The notes: generated from the letters alone by a model not told the origin. DNA of 64,000 bases from Novosphingobium sp. RL4 (GCF_035658495.1 NZ_CP141945.1:620001-684000), one strand, 5' to 3'; positions 35,421-44,710 are shown, counted from the first letter of the stretch. Program-made: numbers and translations.

Positions 35421-35867
35421 TTAACCTAGGTATGCCTTCGCCACGATGAATGCGATCCTGTGCCAAGCGTCTGCTTCCGCCCCGTCGCGCATCAGGCGGG
35501 ACGAGCGGACAGTGAAGCGATAGCGCCGAGAGCTGACGGTGAAGGCGTGGTTGTGGATTGCCTCTACGACTGCGCTATTCAGCCGCGCGGCGTGGTCTTT
35601 TGCCGTCTCGATCATTGCGCCGGCCGGGTTGGCATCGACGAATCGGGGCTTGGCGAAGCTGTGAAGCATGAAGCTGACCTCGGCGCGGGCAGTGCAGCCG
35701 CGCCCAGCCGGGATCGACTGCGTTCCGTCTAGGCGGACAAACGGCCATTCTGGCGCTTCGGCGACGGGATCGATCGATGTCTTTGCCACTATGTCCAGCA
35801 GCGCGGCATTTGCCTTCAGGCTGATGACGGCGGCGCGCTCAGTCTGTCGCAGCAGGTCGCTTGGCAC
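35421..35867 (-). CDS. DUF3168 family phage tail protein
   Basis: This 148-residue protein matches the DUF3168 tail-terminator-like family: a helical start (LRQTERAAVISLKANAALLD), then PEWPFVRLDG, CTARAEVSFMLHSFAKPRF and a final SRLMRDGAEADAWHRIAFIV. It starts with GTG and overlaps the upstream 59-residue ORF by 29 bases. It follows the order HK97-gp10, small ORF, DUF3168, as in siphovirus neck-tail modules. Confidence 0.7.
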   Translation of the reverse strand: MPSDLLRQTERAAVISLKANAALLDIVAKTSIDPVAEAPEWPFVRLDGTQSIPAGRGCTARAEVSFMLHSFAKPRFVDANPAGAMIETAKDHAARLNSAVVEAIHNHAFTVSSRRYRFTVRSSRLMRDGAEADAWHRIAFIVAKAYLG

Positions 35868-36018
35868 GCGGTTTTTCCTCCTTCTTCAATGCGCCGGCCT
35901 TCCTGGCGGCGGTGACAACGGCATCCGTCACCTCGATCTCGACGTTGGGCGGATAGCGCGCCTCGCGGTTGTTCCCCAGCGGGTACCGGAACTCACGAGC
36001 GAAGGTCACCGTCTGCAT
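35839..36018 (-). CDS. Small prophage protein (59 residues)
   Basis: The ORF reads MQTVTFAREFRYPLGNNREA and then YPPNVEIEVTDAVV, ending KKEEKPRAKRPAATD. AGGAG lies a few bases upstream of its ATG at 36018, and the stop overlaps the next gene. Such short proteins are common between the head-tail connector and tail genes of phages related to gene transfer agents. No family is assigned. Confidence 0.6.
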   Translation of the reverse strand: MQTVTFAREFRYPLGNNREARYPPNVEIEVTDAVVTAARKAGALKKEEKPRAKRPAATD

Positions 36019-36449
36019 TACGAATCTCCTGACTTGCTCTGGCGCACGACGTTATCGACGGCGCGGCGAACGAGCTGTTCGACCTCTTTCCTTTTAGCGT
36101 CACGGGCAGGGGCCATGTACGGCCGGGCGGCCATTTTCGATGTGCCGAACTCCAGATCACCCGCGTAGGGCGCGTTGCTGCTGACCTCGACGACAAGCGG
36201 GGCCGTCTGGTTTGTCTCGATGTTCCCGGCCAGCGTCCCGGTGTCGTTGTTCGGTGCCTGACCGGGCGCCGAAGGTACGTGCTTCTTCCCGCTGACCGCT
36301 CCGGCGGTGATGCTGATTTGCGCCTCGACCTGGATCATTTCACCGGCGGCAAACAGGGCCTTTCCGACCTCGCGGACCATCTTCTCCCCTGATAGCTTCT
36401 TGAGGCGGTTTGCGTGGGCCTTGGCGCCTATGAGCCGAGACTTAGGCAC
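36018..36449 (-). CDS. HK97 gp10-like phage protein
   Basis: The protein has 143 residues. An N-terminal helical part (KLSGEKMVREVGKALFAAGE) is followed by the typical SAPGQAPNNDTGTLAGNIET loop and YAGDLEFGTSKMAARPYMAP, a signature of the HK97 gp10/tail completion family. It helps join head and tail. It overlaps both neighbours by a few bases, as in a tight phage operon. Confidence 0.82.
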   Translation of the reverse strand: MPKSRLIGAKAHANRLKKLSGEKMVREVGKALFAAGEMIQVEAQISITAGAVSGKKHVPSAPGQAPNNDTGTLAGNIETNQTAPLVVEVSSNAPYAGDLEFGTSKMAARPYMAPARDAKRKEVEQLVRRAVDNVVRQSKSGDS

Positions 36450-36819
36450 GGCGACCGCGCCCGACCCACCCGGCGGCGGCAGTGTCCCGCTCGATCAGCT
36501 CGACCGACCAAATGCCAGCATGCGGCCCATCGGTGATCTGGATCCGCGCCTCGGTGTTCAAGGTGCCCTCCAGCGTGTCGGTGAGGACGGTGAAAGCGGC
36601 GTCTGTTTCCACGTAACCCTCGGCCTCGCGCATGCGCTGGGTGGCCGTGTCGATCTGCGCTTGGCAGGCTCGATAGGAGACACCGCCCGGCATGACGATC
36701 GAACCGCCGTCACCGTAGACCGGGGCAATCTGCTCGATCACGCGCGCAGGCCAGTATGGCCCACCGATCAGCGACGAGAAGCCAAGGCCGATCTCTGCGA
36801 AGGCTGCGGGCAGGTTCAT
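36442..36819 (-). CDS. Probable phage head-tail connector protein
   Basis: A 125-residue ORF lying between the DUF4054 and gp10-like genes with overlapping ends. Its order suggests a head closure or minor neck protein. The sequence (YWPARVIEQIAPVYGDGGSI, ARIQITDGPHAGIWSVELIE) shows a beta-rich end, but I cannot name a family with certainty. Confidence 0.6.
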   Translation of the reverse strand: MNLPAAFAEIGLGFSSLIGGPYWPARVIEQIAPVYGDGGSIVMPGGVSYRACQAQIDTATQRMREAEGYVETDAAFTVLTDTLEGTLNTEARIQITDGPHAGIWSVELIERDTAAAGWVGRGRRA

Positions 36820-37214
36820 CAGCAGGGCAACCCGGTGAAGCCGACCAAGCGCGGGCCACCGAACAGGCGACGCTGGATCTCGGCGAACTGCTGGCCGTAT
36901 GGGGTCGCCTGATATCCACCCTTGGCGTGCTGAGCGACGACGCTGTCAGACAGGGTCGCGCTGAAAGTGCCGCTCTTGAAGCTGGTCACGCCGGTCGCAG
37001 CGAGCGTCCCTGTTCCAGGGGCCAGGCCCACGCCGTTGAGCGCGAGCAGGTGGGCGGTCAGTAGCTCGGTCGCATCCTGCTGCTCGTAGCCGTAGTTCTC
37101 GCCGACGCGCGCCTCGGCCTTGGTTGCCCAGGCGGCGTAAGGCTCTGCGGTCAGCGTGGAGAACGCCGGGTAGGTTGCTTGGAATTGGGCGAGCGGGAGG
37201 CGAGCGTAAGCCAT
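36819..37214 (-). CDS. DUF4054 phage head-tail adaptor
   Basis: The protein has 131 residues and fits DUF4054: FQATYPAFSTLTAEPYAAWA at the start, then TELLTAHLLALNGVG and the end YGQQFAEIQRRLFGGPRLVG. Members occupy the head-tail adaptor position in siphoviruses. It starts the left block of phage genes after a 471-base gap that contains two terminators. Confidence 0.75.
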   Translation of the reverse strand: MAYARLPLAQFQATYPAFSTLTAEPYAAWATKAEARVGENYGYEQQDATELLTAHLLALNGVGLAPGTGTLAATGVTSFKSGTFSATLSDSVVAQHAKGGYQATPYGQQFAEIQRRLFGGPRLVGFTGLPC

Positions 37215-37415
37215 ACTGCAAAACGCCGGGAAGGATCGGGGAAATTACCGCAATCAGCATGGAGCAAGCGCCGGTGGTGCCCAGACACTCACCGGCGCCC
37301 CCTTGGTGCGACCCGACGGGGCATGCGTCCAATATAGAACCGATGATAACGATTTTATACGAAAACATTGTAACAGGCGTGTATTTGTGCACACTTCTGG
37401 CAGATTGCGATATAC

Positions 37416-37459
37416 CAAAAAAAATACCCGGCCTAACAAATAGGCCGGGTAGTTTTTTT
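37416..37459. terminator. Bidirectional intrinsic terminator
   Basis: TACCCGGCCTA (37425-37435) pairs with TAGGCCGGGTA (37441-37451) around a five-base loop. A nine-base A-rich run precedes the stem and seven T follow it (37453-37459), so it can terminate in both directions. Confidence 0.85.
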
Positions 37460-37633
37460 GAGATTTCGCTTTCGCTCATCCCTTCGGGTCGCCATGTATT
37501 GCTGCGCTAAACAGCAGTGGATGACAAGCGGTTTCATCGTCCCATCCTCGAACAATCATTCCCGGTCGATTCTCGGGAACTTTCTGGAGGGGCAATCGTT
37601 TAGGCGACCCTCAATCCTGCGTTTCAAGGAAAA

Positions 37634-37661
37634 GGGCCGCCGCGACAATGCGAGGCGGCCC
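37634..37661 (-). terminator. Intrinsic terminator after the LEM-like gene
   Basis: On the minus strand GGGCCGCC and GGCGGCCC pair across twelve bases, followed by TTTTCC. It lies 25 bases beyond the stop codon of the gene at 37686. Confidence 0.75.
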
Positions 37662-37685
37662 CATCGTTTGACGAAAGCAATAGGA

Positions 37686-37982
37686 TCAGAGCTTAGGCTC
37701 GTTCGCCAATTCGATGGCGGCGAGGATGTCGTCCTTCTTGGTCGCCTCGCCCAAGTCGATGCCGTTCGTTTCAGCGAAGACCTTGAGTTCCGCCATCGTC
37801 ATCTTCGAAATGTCCGGCGCGTCCACATCCTCGTAGCCCTCGTCGTCGAGCAATTTGGCCTTCAGCCCCTCGACTTCGCCGATGGGCTGGGAAACGTGGA
37901 TCGTGGCTGTATCGCCAGGCTCCAGCAGCTTAACCCCATCGGGAGTTTGGAAGGCATTCGCGCGGAAGTCGTTGTTGGTCAC
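37686..37982 (-). CDS. Phage head protein with HeH/LEM-like C-terminus
   Basis: The frame gives 98 residues from GTG 37982. The C-terminal part ISKMTMAELKVFAETNGIDL...KKDDILAAIE resembles HeH/LEM or SAP-type helical domains found at the ends of small phage head proteins. The natural start is probably the ATG at 38001, three bases after the capsid stop codon. An exact duplication TTTGTAC-TTTGTAC (37983-37996, plus strand) now puts that ATG out of frame. Function is unknown. Confidence 0.65.
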   Translation of the reverse strand: MTNNDFRANAFQTPDGVKLLEPGDTATIHVSQPIGEVEGLKAKLLDDEGYEDVDAPDISKMTMAELKVFAETNGIDLGEATKKDDILAAIELANEPKL

Positions 37983-38004
37983 TTTGTACTTTGTACTTCA
38001 TGCC

Positions 38005-38939
38005 TCAGGTCCTCGTGCCACGGGCGATGAGATCGGGCCGCTGGTTGAAGGACAGCGGGTAGCTGTAGAGTTCGCCGCGCGACCATGCTGCGCGCTGGAA
38101 GTCCGGGATGTTCAGGGCGTAGATGTCCTGACCAGGCGTGTTGACGTAGGGTCCGAACTAGGCGGGGGCCATCGACTTCTTGAACACGTCCTGCGCGCCG
38201 ACGGGGAAGAAGATAGCATTGTCCACGCCGACAGCGACGGTCGAATTGTCGTCGGTGCCCTGGTAGTTGTGCCAGGTGATGCCGCCGTACTCGAAGTCGC
38301 CGAAGCTGATGTTGCCGCGGAGGTCAGCGGCGGCCGACCAGTTCAGGTAGGTTTCGCGCACCTGCGGGTGGTTGATCAGCGCGTCGTAGAACGCATCGCC
38401 GACCAGAGCATGCACCTTGTCGCCGGGGTGAAGGCGCCCTTCGATGCCCGCTTCATCAAGCGGATAAGCTGCGCGCACTTGCCGCGCACGTCGGTCGTGT
38501 CGACGTTCAGTGCGAAGCTGATTGCAGCAGGCTGGGCCACACCGAAGGCCGTGTAATAGTTATAGATGCCGGTGGTGCCGTCAGCGTCAAGCAGCAGGCC
38601 TTGCAGCGCGCCGAAGCGGTGGAACTCATGGGTCAGTTCCATATCGGACATCCGGCGCAGGTACTCGCCCTGAACCGACTGAAGTTCCGTCTGCGATCCG
38701 AAGGCGCGGATGCCCTGAGCCTCTTCCGCGTAGATCGTGAACCCCTTGGCGAGGCGCGTGGTCTTGAGCGGCACGGCATCGCGATTGTCGCGTACCAGTT
38801 CGGCGGGCGGCGCGCCGACCGGCGACGAGGGGATGAGTGCGAGAGTCGCGCCCCGGCGATCAACCCAGATGTCGCGGGTGTTGACAGGCATTGCGTCAAA
38901 CAGGCCAAGCTGCCCGAGAAGCTGCGGGTTGAAGTCCAT
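38005..38939 (-). pseudogene. Major capsid protein (E family), broken
   Basis: The gene starts at ATG 38939 (MDFNPQLLGQLGLFDAMPVN) and is clearly a lambda gpE-type capsid protein: DIWVDRRGATLALIPSSPVG, AKGFTIYAEEAQGIRAFGSQ, LMDADG-like LLLDADGTTGIYNYYTAFGV. Near 38432 one base is missing in the CCCC tract of TTCACCCCGG. The protein continues in another frame as HALVGDAFYDALINHPQVRE to MAPA, then meets TAG (38158-38160). Beyond it FGPYVNTPGQDIYALNIPDF and QRPDLIARGT follow to a TGA at 38005. With one frameshift and one nonsense codon no capsid can be made. Confidence 0.85.
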
Positions 38940-39303
38940 CTCGTCGAATGATGCCGAGCGCGTCGAGGGCCGCGTTGGCGATTGCGATGGCTGCGGCGTC
39001 AGCGCCCGCTGAATAGGTGAGGTGAGCCCCCACCACCTGCGCATCGCGCGAGACGATGGTGCGCTTGGCCGTGCCGACGACGCCCTCGAAAAGGATGCCC
39101 GCCACAGTCTGCGAGCCATCCGATGCACCGGGTGCATGGCGGACGAAATTCCCGCCGGCGGTCAGCTTGCCGAGCAGCGTGCCAGCGAAGAGGCCGGGGG
39201 CTGCGCCGCCCGCGACCGTAACCTGGTCGCGCGAGCGATACATGCCCTGCGCCTCCGAAATCAGGAATCCAGCGGTGTGGATGCCCTCGGTGAGAGTTGC
39301 CAT
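38896..39303 (-). CDS. Head decoration protein (gpD-like)
   Basis: This ORF of 135 residues has the pattern of the lambda gpD/HDPD capsid-stabilising family: GFLISEAQGMYRSRDQVTVA, APGLFAGTLLGKLTAGGNFV, and AKRTIVSRDAQVVGAHLTYS. The natural end is expected at about LDALGII, near 38945. The reading frame instead runs 43 bases into the capsid gene, so a small indel near its 3' end is likely. Confidence 0.8.
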   Translation of the reverse strand: MATLTEGIHTAGFLISEAQGMYRSRDQVTVAGGAAPGLFAGTLLGKLTAGGNFVRHAPGASDGSQTVAGILFEGVVGTAKRTIVSRDAQVVGAHLTYSAGADAAAIAIANAALDALGIIRRDGLQPAASRAAWPV

Positions 39304-39306
39304 GGC

Positions 39307-40441
39307 TTAGGCTTCCTTCTTGATGGCCACACCGGCCGACTGGAATACGTTGTCGTTCCACGCCGCTGCGCCGTCCGACATGTTGATGGGCGAGCCCAGC
39401 GACTGAACACCGTTGTCCTCGACCTTCGCGTCCTTCGTCAGGACCGCGAACGAGGCGGCGATCTGGTCGGCGGTCCAGCCCTTGGCGGCATCGCCCATCT
39501 GCTTCGAGACGGTGGACGACATGATCGCGGCTTCATCCATATCGTCGGAGACGGTGACGCCCAGGGCCTTGGCCTTGCCAGCGGTGATGAGCAGCGCCTT
39601 GCCCGCGTCGCGCAGCTGGGCGGGGGTCGGCTTCGCGTCCTTCACCTCCTGCTCAAGCGTGGTGATCTTCGCGTCCTTGGTCTGGCCCTCGGCGGTGAGG
39701 GTGGCGACCTGGGTTTCGAGACTCGCGACCTTGCCGTTGGCAGTGTCACGGGCGGTCATGAGGGTGGTGATGGTCGTAGCGGCGATGTCCGCGTTCGACA
39801 CGTCGACGGAAAGCCCGTCGATGAGAACGATCTTCGGCACAGGGCTCTCCTGAGTGAGTGAATCGAGAAGGTTGGTGGGAAGGGTGTCGCAGATGGCGAA
39901 CACGTCCTTGATGGCGCATTCGGAACCGGCGCGGCCGCGATCGACGAGCGCAACGTGATTGCCGGTAATGGACTTCTGCCGGGCTTGGCACTTAGTGCCG
40001 TCCGCTGCAGTGAAGTCGCCGAATTCGAGGTCGCTGCTGTAGCCGTTGCTCAGCTCGCGCTTGCCGCTCTCGACCTTGGCAATGGCCTCGGCGTCTGTCA
40101 GCAGCAGGTCGAAAGCGAGGTAATCGCCGTCGCGGATCGCGCCCATGATCGTGCCGCGCGCGTGATCGCGCCAGTTCTCGGTCGTGACGGGGGCGGCGGG
40201 GTGATCGTCGGTGACCGGCTTGCCGATGAAGCTGCGGACGGACTTCTCGTCGAAGACGGTGCCGTCGTTGCGGAGCACGTTGACTAGCGCGGTGTCGCGC
40301 AGGCCGTGCTTGTTGTCCGGATCTACCTCGGAGCGGCCGTACTGATACACGCCAGTGCGCGCCGCGCGTGCGCGAACGCGCCATGGCGCCGCCTTCGATC
40401 CGGCGGGGTGCGTCAAGGGTGAGGCTGTCCTGAAATTGCAT
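39307..40441 (-). pseudogene. DUF2213 phage protein (protease/scaffold type), frameshifted
   Basis: The natural start is ATG 40441 (MQFQDSLTLDAPRRIEGGAM). Near 40380 the reading frame shifts and the rest continues as RARAARTGVYQYGRSEVDPD through VRSFIGKPVTDDHPAAPVTT, RELSNGYSSDLEF and ITGNHVALVDRGRAG, which is the DUF2213 prohead protease-like region. A coiled-coil, scaffold-like C-terminus follows (VASLETQVATLTAEGQTKDA). A 408-residue frame open from 40533 hides the break. Position before decoration and capsid genes is normal for siphoviruses. Confidence 0.75.
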
Positions 40442-40573
40442 AGCCGGGACGGTAGGATGAGCCTTAGGTCGACTTTACCGCGCTCGAAGTGTGCCAGTAT
40501 GAAGCTGTGACGATCTGGAACGCGACTCCACAAGTGTTATTATTCAGAATGAAAACGTATCGGAGGATTTATT

Positions 40574-40864
40574 ATGGCACATCTATTTCGGTGGGACGGT
40601 ACTTATGATTGATACACCAGCGGCGTGAACATATTCGACGAGCAAGGGAATTACCGCGGCTACCTCGAAGGCAATGATGCCTGGGGAAGCGACGGACATT
40701 ATCTCGGGCAATTGGTCAATGACGCTTACATCCAGCGCCAGACCTCGGCCATGCCACGTCTCCCCCGCCTCCCCCGAATTCCGCCTATTCCGCCACTGCC
40801 GCCCCTACAGCCCCTGCCAAAGTTGCCGCAGATGCCGCGGATTGGTTATCAAGACGCTTGGTGA
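40574..40864 (+). pseudogene. Short aromatic/proline-rich repeat protein with nonsense codon
   Basis: ATG 40574 follows TCGGAGG. The frame MAHLFRWDGTYD stops at TGA 40610-40612 and then continues YTSGVNIFDEQGNYRGYLEG, GSDGHYLGQLVNDAYIQR and a proline tail (PRLPRIPPIPPLPPLQPLPK). This resembles small proteins with four G-x-Y-x-G repeats (4-fold beta-flower type) found in many proteobacteria. It is opposite to the phage operon, as is usual for an added cargo gene. Function is unknown, and the stop makes it a probable pseudogene. Confidence 0.55.
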
Positions 40865-40966
40865 GCTAATCGAACTTCACGACAGCCTGCGACCGGCACG
40901 CGCAGCAGGGCAGCCGCCCCGGCAGATTCTGCGGTGCCCTCGCATCGGCGCGTGCCTGGTCGCGAC

Positions 40967-41506
40967 TTACTGCTGCGTCCGACGGACCAGCGACCAGTCG
41001 TATCCCAGTGCCTTCACCCGCGACTCTAGGCTCGAAAGCAGTTCAGCACTGGGGCGGGCGTCACGAGTGAGCACCCAGAGGTACCGGCCCGATGGTTCTC
41101 CGACGATCGACCATTCGTAATCATCGCCATGATCCAGGACCCAGTAATTGCCGAAGAATGGTCCGAAGAACGACACCTTCAGCTTTGCGTTTGTCGCAGC
41201 GTCCACGATCTTGGCCTTACCTATGGATTCCTTCCATTTCCCCTTGCGAAGGCCGCGGTTGACGACCTTCAAAGTGCCGTCGTCATTGAGCGAGTAATTC
41301 GCATTGACGCCTTCCATATCCTTCTGGAACGAGGCTTCGTAGCGGTACTGCTCGTACCAGCGGCCTATGTAGCGGCTCACATCAACCGGCTTGGCTGGTG
41401 GGGGAACTGCATTGTTCCCTACTGGTCCCGGCCGAGGGATGGCAGCGCAGGCCCCGAGCAAGAGTGTGGTCCCTGCTACCGCGATGGCGATCGTTGTCTT
41501 TCGCAT
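40967..41506 (-). CDS. Bacterial lipocalin (Blc-like) lipoprotein
   Basis: The protein has 179 residues from ATG 41506. A lipoprotein signal with lipobox LLLGAC is followed by the lipocalin signature VSRYIGRWYEQYRYEASFQK and strands VNANYSLNDDGTLKVVNRGL, LKVSFFGPFFGNYWVLD and EWSIVGEPSGRYLWVLTRDA, all Blc features. Blc proteins bind lysophospholipids or fatty acids at the outer membrane under envelope stress. The gene lies between the head morphogenesis and DUF2213 genes of the prophage, so it is cargo. The frame is intact while its phage neighbours are broken. Confidence 0.88.
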   Translation of the reverse strand: MRKTTIAIAVAGTTLLLGACAAIPRPGPVGNNAVPPPAKPVDVSRYIGRWYEQYRYEASFQKDMEGVNANYSLNDDGTLKVVNRGLRKGKWKESIGKAKIVDAATNAKLKVSFFGPFFGNYWVLDHGDDYEWSIVGEPSGRYLWVLTRDARPSAELLSSLESRVKALGYDWSLVRRTQQ

Positions 41507-41584
41507 GAAAGCTCCTGTGTTCTCACGCCTGATAAGCGACAGGAGCGGAATCGGTTTCAATAATCGCAAGACGGACACCATTGT

Positions 41585-42387
41585 CTAAGCGAACTTGATG
41601 ACCGCCTGGGATCTGCAGCCGCAATAAGGAAGCCTTCCCGGCAAATCCTGCGGCGCTGTGTCATCGGTGTATTCCTTCCCATCCCGCGCCTGGTGATCCG
41701 CGCGCGGGTGGGCCTTTCGACTATGCCGCCAGATCCACGTATCAATGCCCGCTTCCCGGCGGCGCTCGTCGGCCATCGATGACGTGAGCTTGTTCAGCTA
41801 GTCCGAGGCAATGCGAATCGACCGGCCCCGGCCAAGCGCCGTGGCCTCGCTGATCGACTTGGCCACATCGCGCGCGGGCGTCCGGCTCAGCGGGCCATCG
41901 AACACGGCGCTGCTGATGCGCTAGCGTGTCTGGTCGGACACATTGCGCACCAGGTCCGTGTTCCACCCGATCGTGGTTTCGAGCGTGGCGCGCATGTCGC
42001 CAGCACCGATAATCGTCTCAAGATCGACGCCGGTGGCCGACAGGACCGCGCCGCGCCATTTGCCACGTTGCCAGCGCTCCACCTTCAGTGCCCAGCCGCG
42101 CAGTTCCGGCGTCAGCAGCAGGAGCAGGCGGTTCACCTGCTCTGCAGCGCCATCGATCTCGGCCTTCACGTCTGCCGGGGCGTCAGTGGTCATCTCCGCG
42201 ACGGTGCGCGCGTAAGCATCGCGATGCGATCTGCACTGGCTGTCCACGCATCCGCCACAGGTTTATACACAGACCTATGCAAGTTCGTCGCCAGCACGGC
42301 CGGGGGCGCAATATCTCGCAGGACGATGCTCTTGCGGCGGATGCCGGGGTTTGCACGGCGAATGATGGTGGCGAGGTCGTATTTCAT
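41585..42387 (-). pseudogene. Phage head morphogenesis protein, broken
   Basis: The gene starts at ATG 42387 (MKYDLATIIRRANPGIRRKS). Near 42208 a one-base indel moves the frame to AYARTVAEMTTDAPADVKAE and RGKWRGAVLSATGVDLETII. Two in-frame TAG codons interrupt it: 41921-41923 after NVSDQTR and 41798-41800 after RSIRIASD. The C-terminus ADERRREAGIDTWIWRHSRK, YTDDTAPQDLPGRLPYCGC is the minor head protein (SPP1 gp7/Mu gpF-like) signature. In relatives glutamine is usual at both TAG positions as far as I recall. It cannot be functional without suppression. Confidence 0.8.
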
Positions 42388-42477
42388 TGAACCGGCGCAC
42401 CTCCTGGGCTATACAGAGGACAGGATCGCTCCACGTTCAGGCGTAGTGGCTGGGGCTTTGCATCAGCCGGGGCGGTC

Positions 42478-43834
42478 CTAGACATTTTCCCACATCGTAA
42501 CCAACGCCAGCTTCCCGGATCGTTCGCCTACGCGCTCGATCAGCGTGTAATCGCGGCTACCAATCGAGAAGTCCGAGCGGATGCGCAGGCCGGCGCCGTG
42601 GCCTCGCTGGCCCTGTGAACGGATTAAGTGCGCGTTTGCGGCGTGCGTCGCGTAGCTCTTCAGCACCGACTTGCTTGGCGGAGTGCGGCCGCCCTTCGAG
42701 AACTTGGAAGCGTGGTTCAGGCCGTCGGGACTGGCCTCTCGCAGCAAATGGCCCACTTCCATCCCAGTCTGCTGCTTGATGAGGGCTGCATTGAGGATCG
42801 GGACAGTAGGAAGCGCAGAGGTGAAACCGCCGATGTTTTTGGGGGCGAACTGCCCACCCCGGCGAGATCCCGCCGGATATCGGTTCGAATTTGAGTCTTC
42901 AAAAGGGAGCCCGCCGGTCGGCACACCCCCATCTGCGGTAGCACGGCGGGAGGGCGCGGAACCCCCGCCGCCGGCTAGATTGGGATCACCTCCTTCGGCC
43001 TGAATGGCAGACGGGTCAGTCCCGTCGTCGTCCGGGGTCAACCCGAACCTCTCGTTTTCGGGGATCTCGGCGAGCGCCTGATCGAGACCGGGGATATACT
43101 CTCGCTCGGTCATCAAGTTCTGGAGGCCCTTCGCGAATGCCTCGTCGGGAATCGCGCCGGTGGCCTGTAGCTTGGTCACCGCGTCCATGGTGACGTTGAA
43201 GGTGTCCGCCTCTTCCTTCTCGGTCGGGACCGAGAGCGGGGCGAACTTCCATGTCACCTTGGCCGGATCTGCGCCTGCCGAGCGCATCAGGAACGGGTCC
43301 AGCTGCTCAAGACAAGGCCGGGTCTCCAGCTTTTGACCAGAGACGACCGCCTTGTTCCAGTTGTCCATGTCGTGCTGGCCGGTGGCGTTCATGCCAGCGG
43401 GGGAGCGGCCTATAAGGCGCGTGAAAGGGATGTCGGACACGGCGGAGACGCGCTGGTCGAAGGCATCCATCATCGCCGGGATGCCTGTCCAGGTTACCTG
43501 ATAGTCGGTGATCGTCTCGCCCGCGTCGTCCTGGCCTCCCGAACAGCGATAGACCGTGGCGTTGAGGCTGCTCTCGCCCAGCGCTATGACCTCGATGCGC
43601 TTGTTCAGTTGCTCCGGGTCTCGGCTGTCGAGGTCGGGGATACCGATGCGCAGGAGCTTGGCCTTGCGGGCCAGGGCGGCGAACCACGCCTGCGTCTCGT
43701 CGGAACGGGTATCCGACGGCCTTGCCCTCTGCGTAAACGTCCTTCACGTCATCGCCGACGCCCTTCTTTTCTTCCTCAAGGCGCTCGATCCGCTCAATCA
43801 GGAGGCGGAGGCGATCATCGGTGGTTTCGGCCAT
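42478..43834 (-). pseudogene. Chimera of GapR-like N-terminus and portal protein
   Basis: From ATG 43834 the frame reads like DUF2312/GapR ([33 protein letters not shown]) to about 43715. Immediately there the other frame carries a DUF1073-type portal protein ([60 protein letters not shown]) through to 42478. So the portal N-terminus and the GapR C-terminus were removed by one deletion. After FGLTPDD the portal carries an extra domain of about 130 residues (GGFTSALPTVPILNAALIKQ to LVTMWENV) that may be a phage-borne BECR/RelE-type nuclease domain; that is a guess from its final strands. Confidence 0.7.
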
Positions 43835-43914
43835 GGTAGATGGTCCTTTCAAAGCATCAGGGGTTCGTCGCGGGCGCGATCAGCAATCCAGGCAGACCGG
43901 CCGGCGGCGGCGGA

Positions 43915-43964
<50 letters not shown>

Positions 43965-44043
43965 GTGCGGCGGCCAGCTCAGCCTGTTCGGCGGCGAACG
44001 ACATTGCCGACGACAAAATCCCTTACTGAGAGGCGACCGAACC

Positions 44044-44598
44044 ATGATGTACAAGTCGAGCAAGGGCGACAAAGAGATCGCCTCGATGCCGCTCTCCTAC
44101 GCGAAGAACGCGCTTAACAAGCTGATCCGCAGCGAGCCGGAGCGGAAAGTTGAGATCGATGCACTCCAGGAGCATGTCGACCGCCTGACGGCCTAGGCCG
44201 AGGCGAAGGTTCTGGCCGGTGGCGATGACGCCAATCCGCGCGCGGTGATCGGCGGAAACCATCCGCCCGAAGAAACCCCGGCGCCGAAGGTAGACGGTCG
44301 CGTCGCGATCGACACACATGTCGCCGACCTGCTGCACGCCATGCTGTCCGACATCAGCCGGGCAAAGCCGATGGGCCGCAACCTCAAGCCTGAAATATGG
44401 AAGTGCCTGTTCCTCGACGCGATGGGCCACCAGGCGAACTGGGTCCCCTCGCTCGACGGCGATGGTGTCGTGAACACCGGCTTCCGTTCCTCCCGCCTCA
44501 CCGTCGCTGAGATGAGCGACATGATCGAAAGTCTGTACGCCTTCGGCGCCGAGCACGGTGTCGAATGGAGCGAACCCGCTGAAAGGCACGCCGCATGA
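44044..44598 (+). pseudogene. Phage protein fused to NinB-like C-terminus, with TAG
   Basis: The first part (MYKSSKGDKEIASMPLSYAK, VEIDALQEHVDRLTA) ends at TAG 44194-44196 and continues in frame as AEAKVLAGGDDANPRAVIGG, resembling small phage proteins with an IGGNxPPE motif. From about residue 100 the sequence (MLSDISRAKPMGRNLKPEIW, RLTVAEMSDMIESLYAFGAE) is the C-terminal half of a NinB-type recombination protein. So a deletion fused two genes, and a nonsense codon interrupts the result. A separate protein from an internal start is conceivable but I see no good ribosome site. Confidence 0.65.
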
Positions 44599-44678
44599 AA
44601 CCCCACCACCTAGAACTGCGCGTTGACCCGACAGACGGCCGCGTGGGACGCGCTCATGCCATGGAGGTAACGGCATGA
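44595..44678 (+). CDS. Very short prophage ORF
   Basis: A 27-residue ORF (MKPHHLELRVDPTDGRVGRA) whose ATG overlaps the previous TGA and whose own TGA overlaps a following ATG at 44675. The overlaps are typical of phage replication operons. What follows (MSHFNASGALALS) loses coding character within about 15 codons, probably at a deletion end. Confidence 0.35.
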   Translation: MKPHHLELRVDPTDGRVGRAHAMEVTA

Positions 44679-44710
44679 GCCACTTCAATGCATCTGGGGC
44701 GCTCGCCCTT

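Larger units (their letters stand above)
37215..37685. other. Non-coding gap inside the phage operon
   Basis: No gene with family similarity lies here. The stretch is locally AT-rich (around 37335-37400) and holds two intrinsic terminators, described separately. It separates the head block from the adaptor and tail block, which normally are contiguous. A small transcribed RNA or lost genes are possible. Confidence 0.5.
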
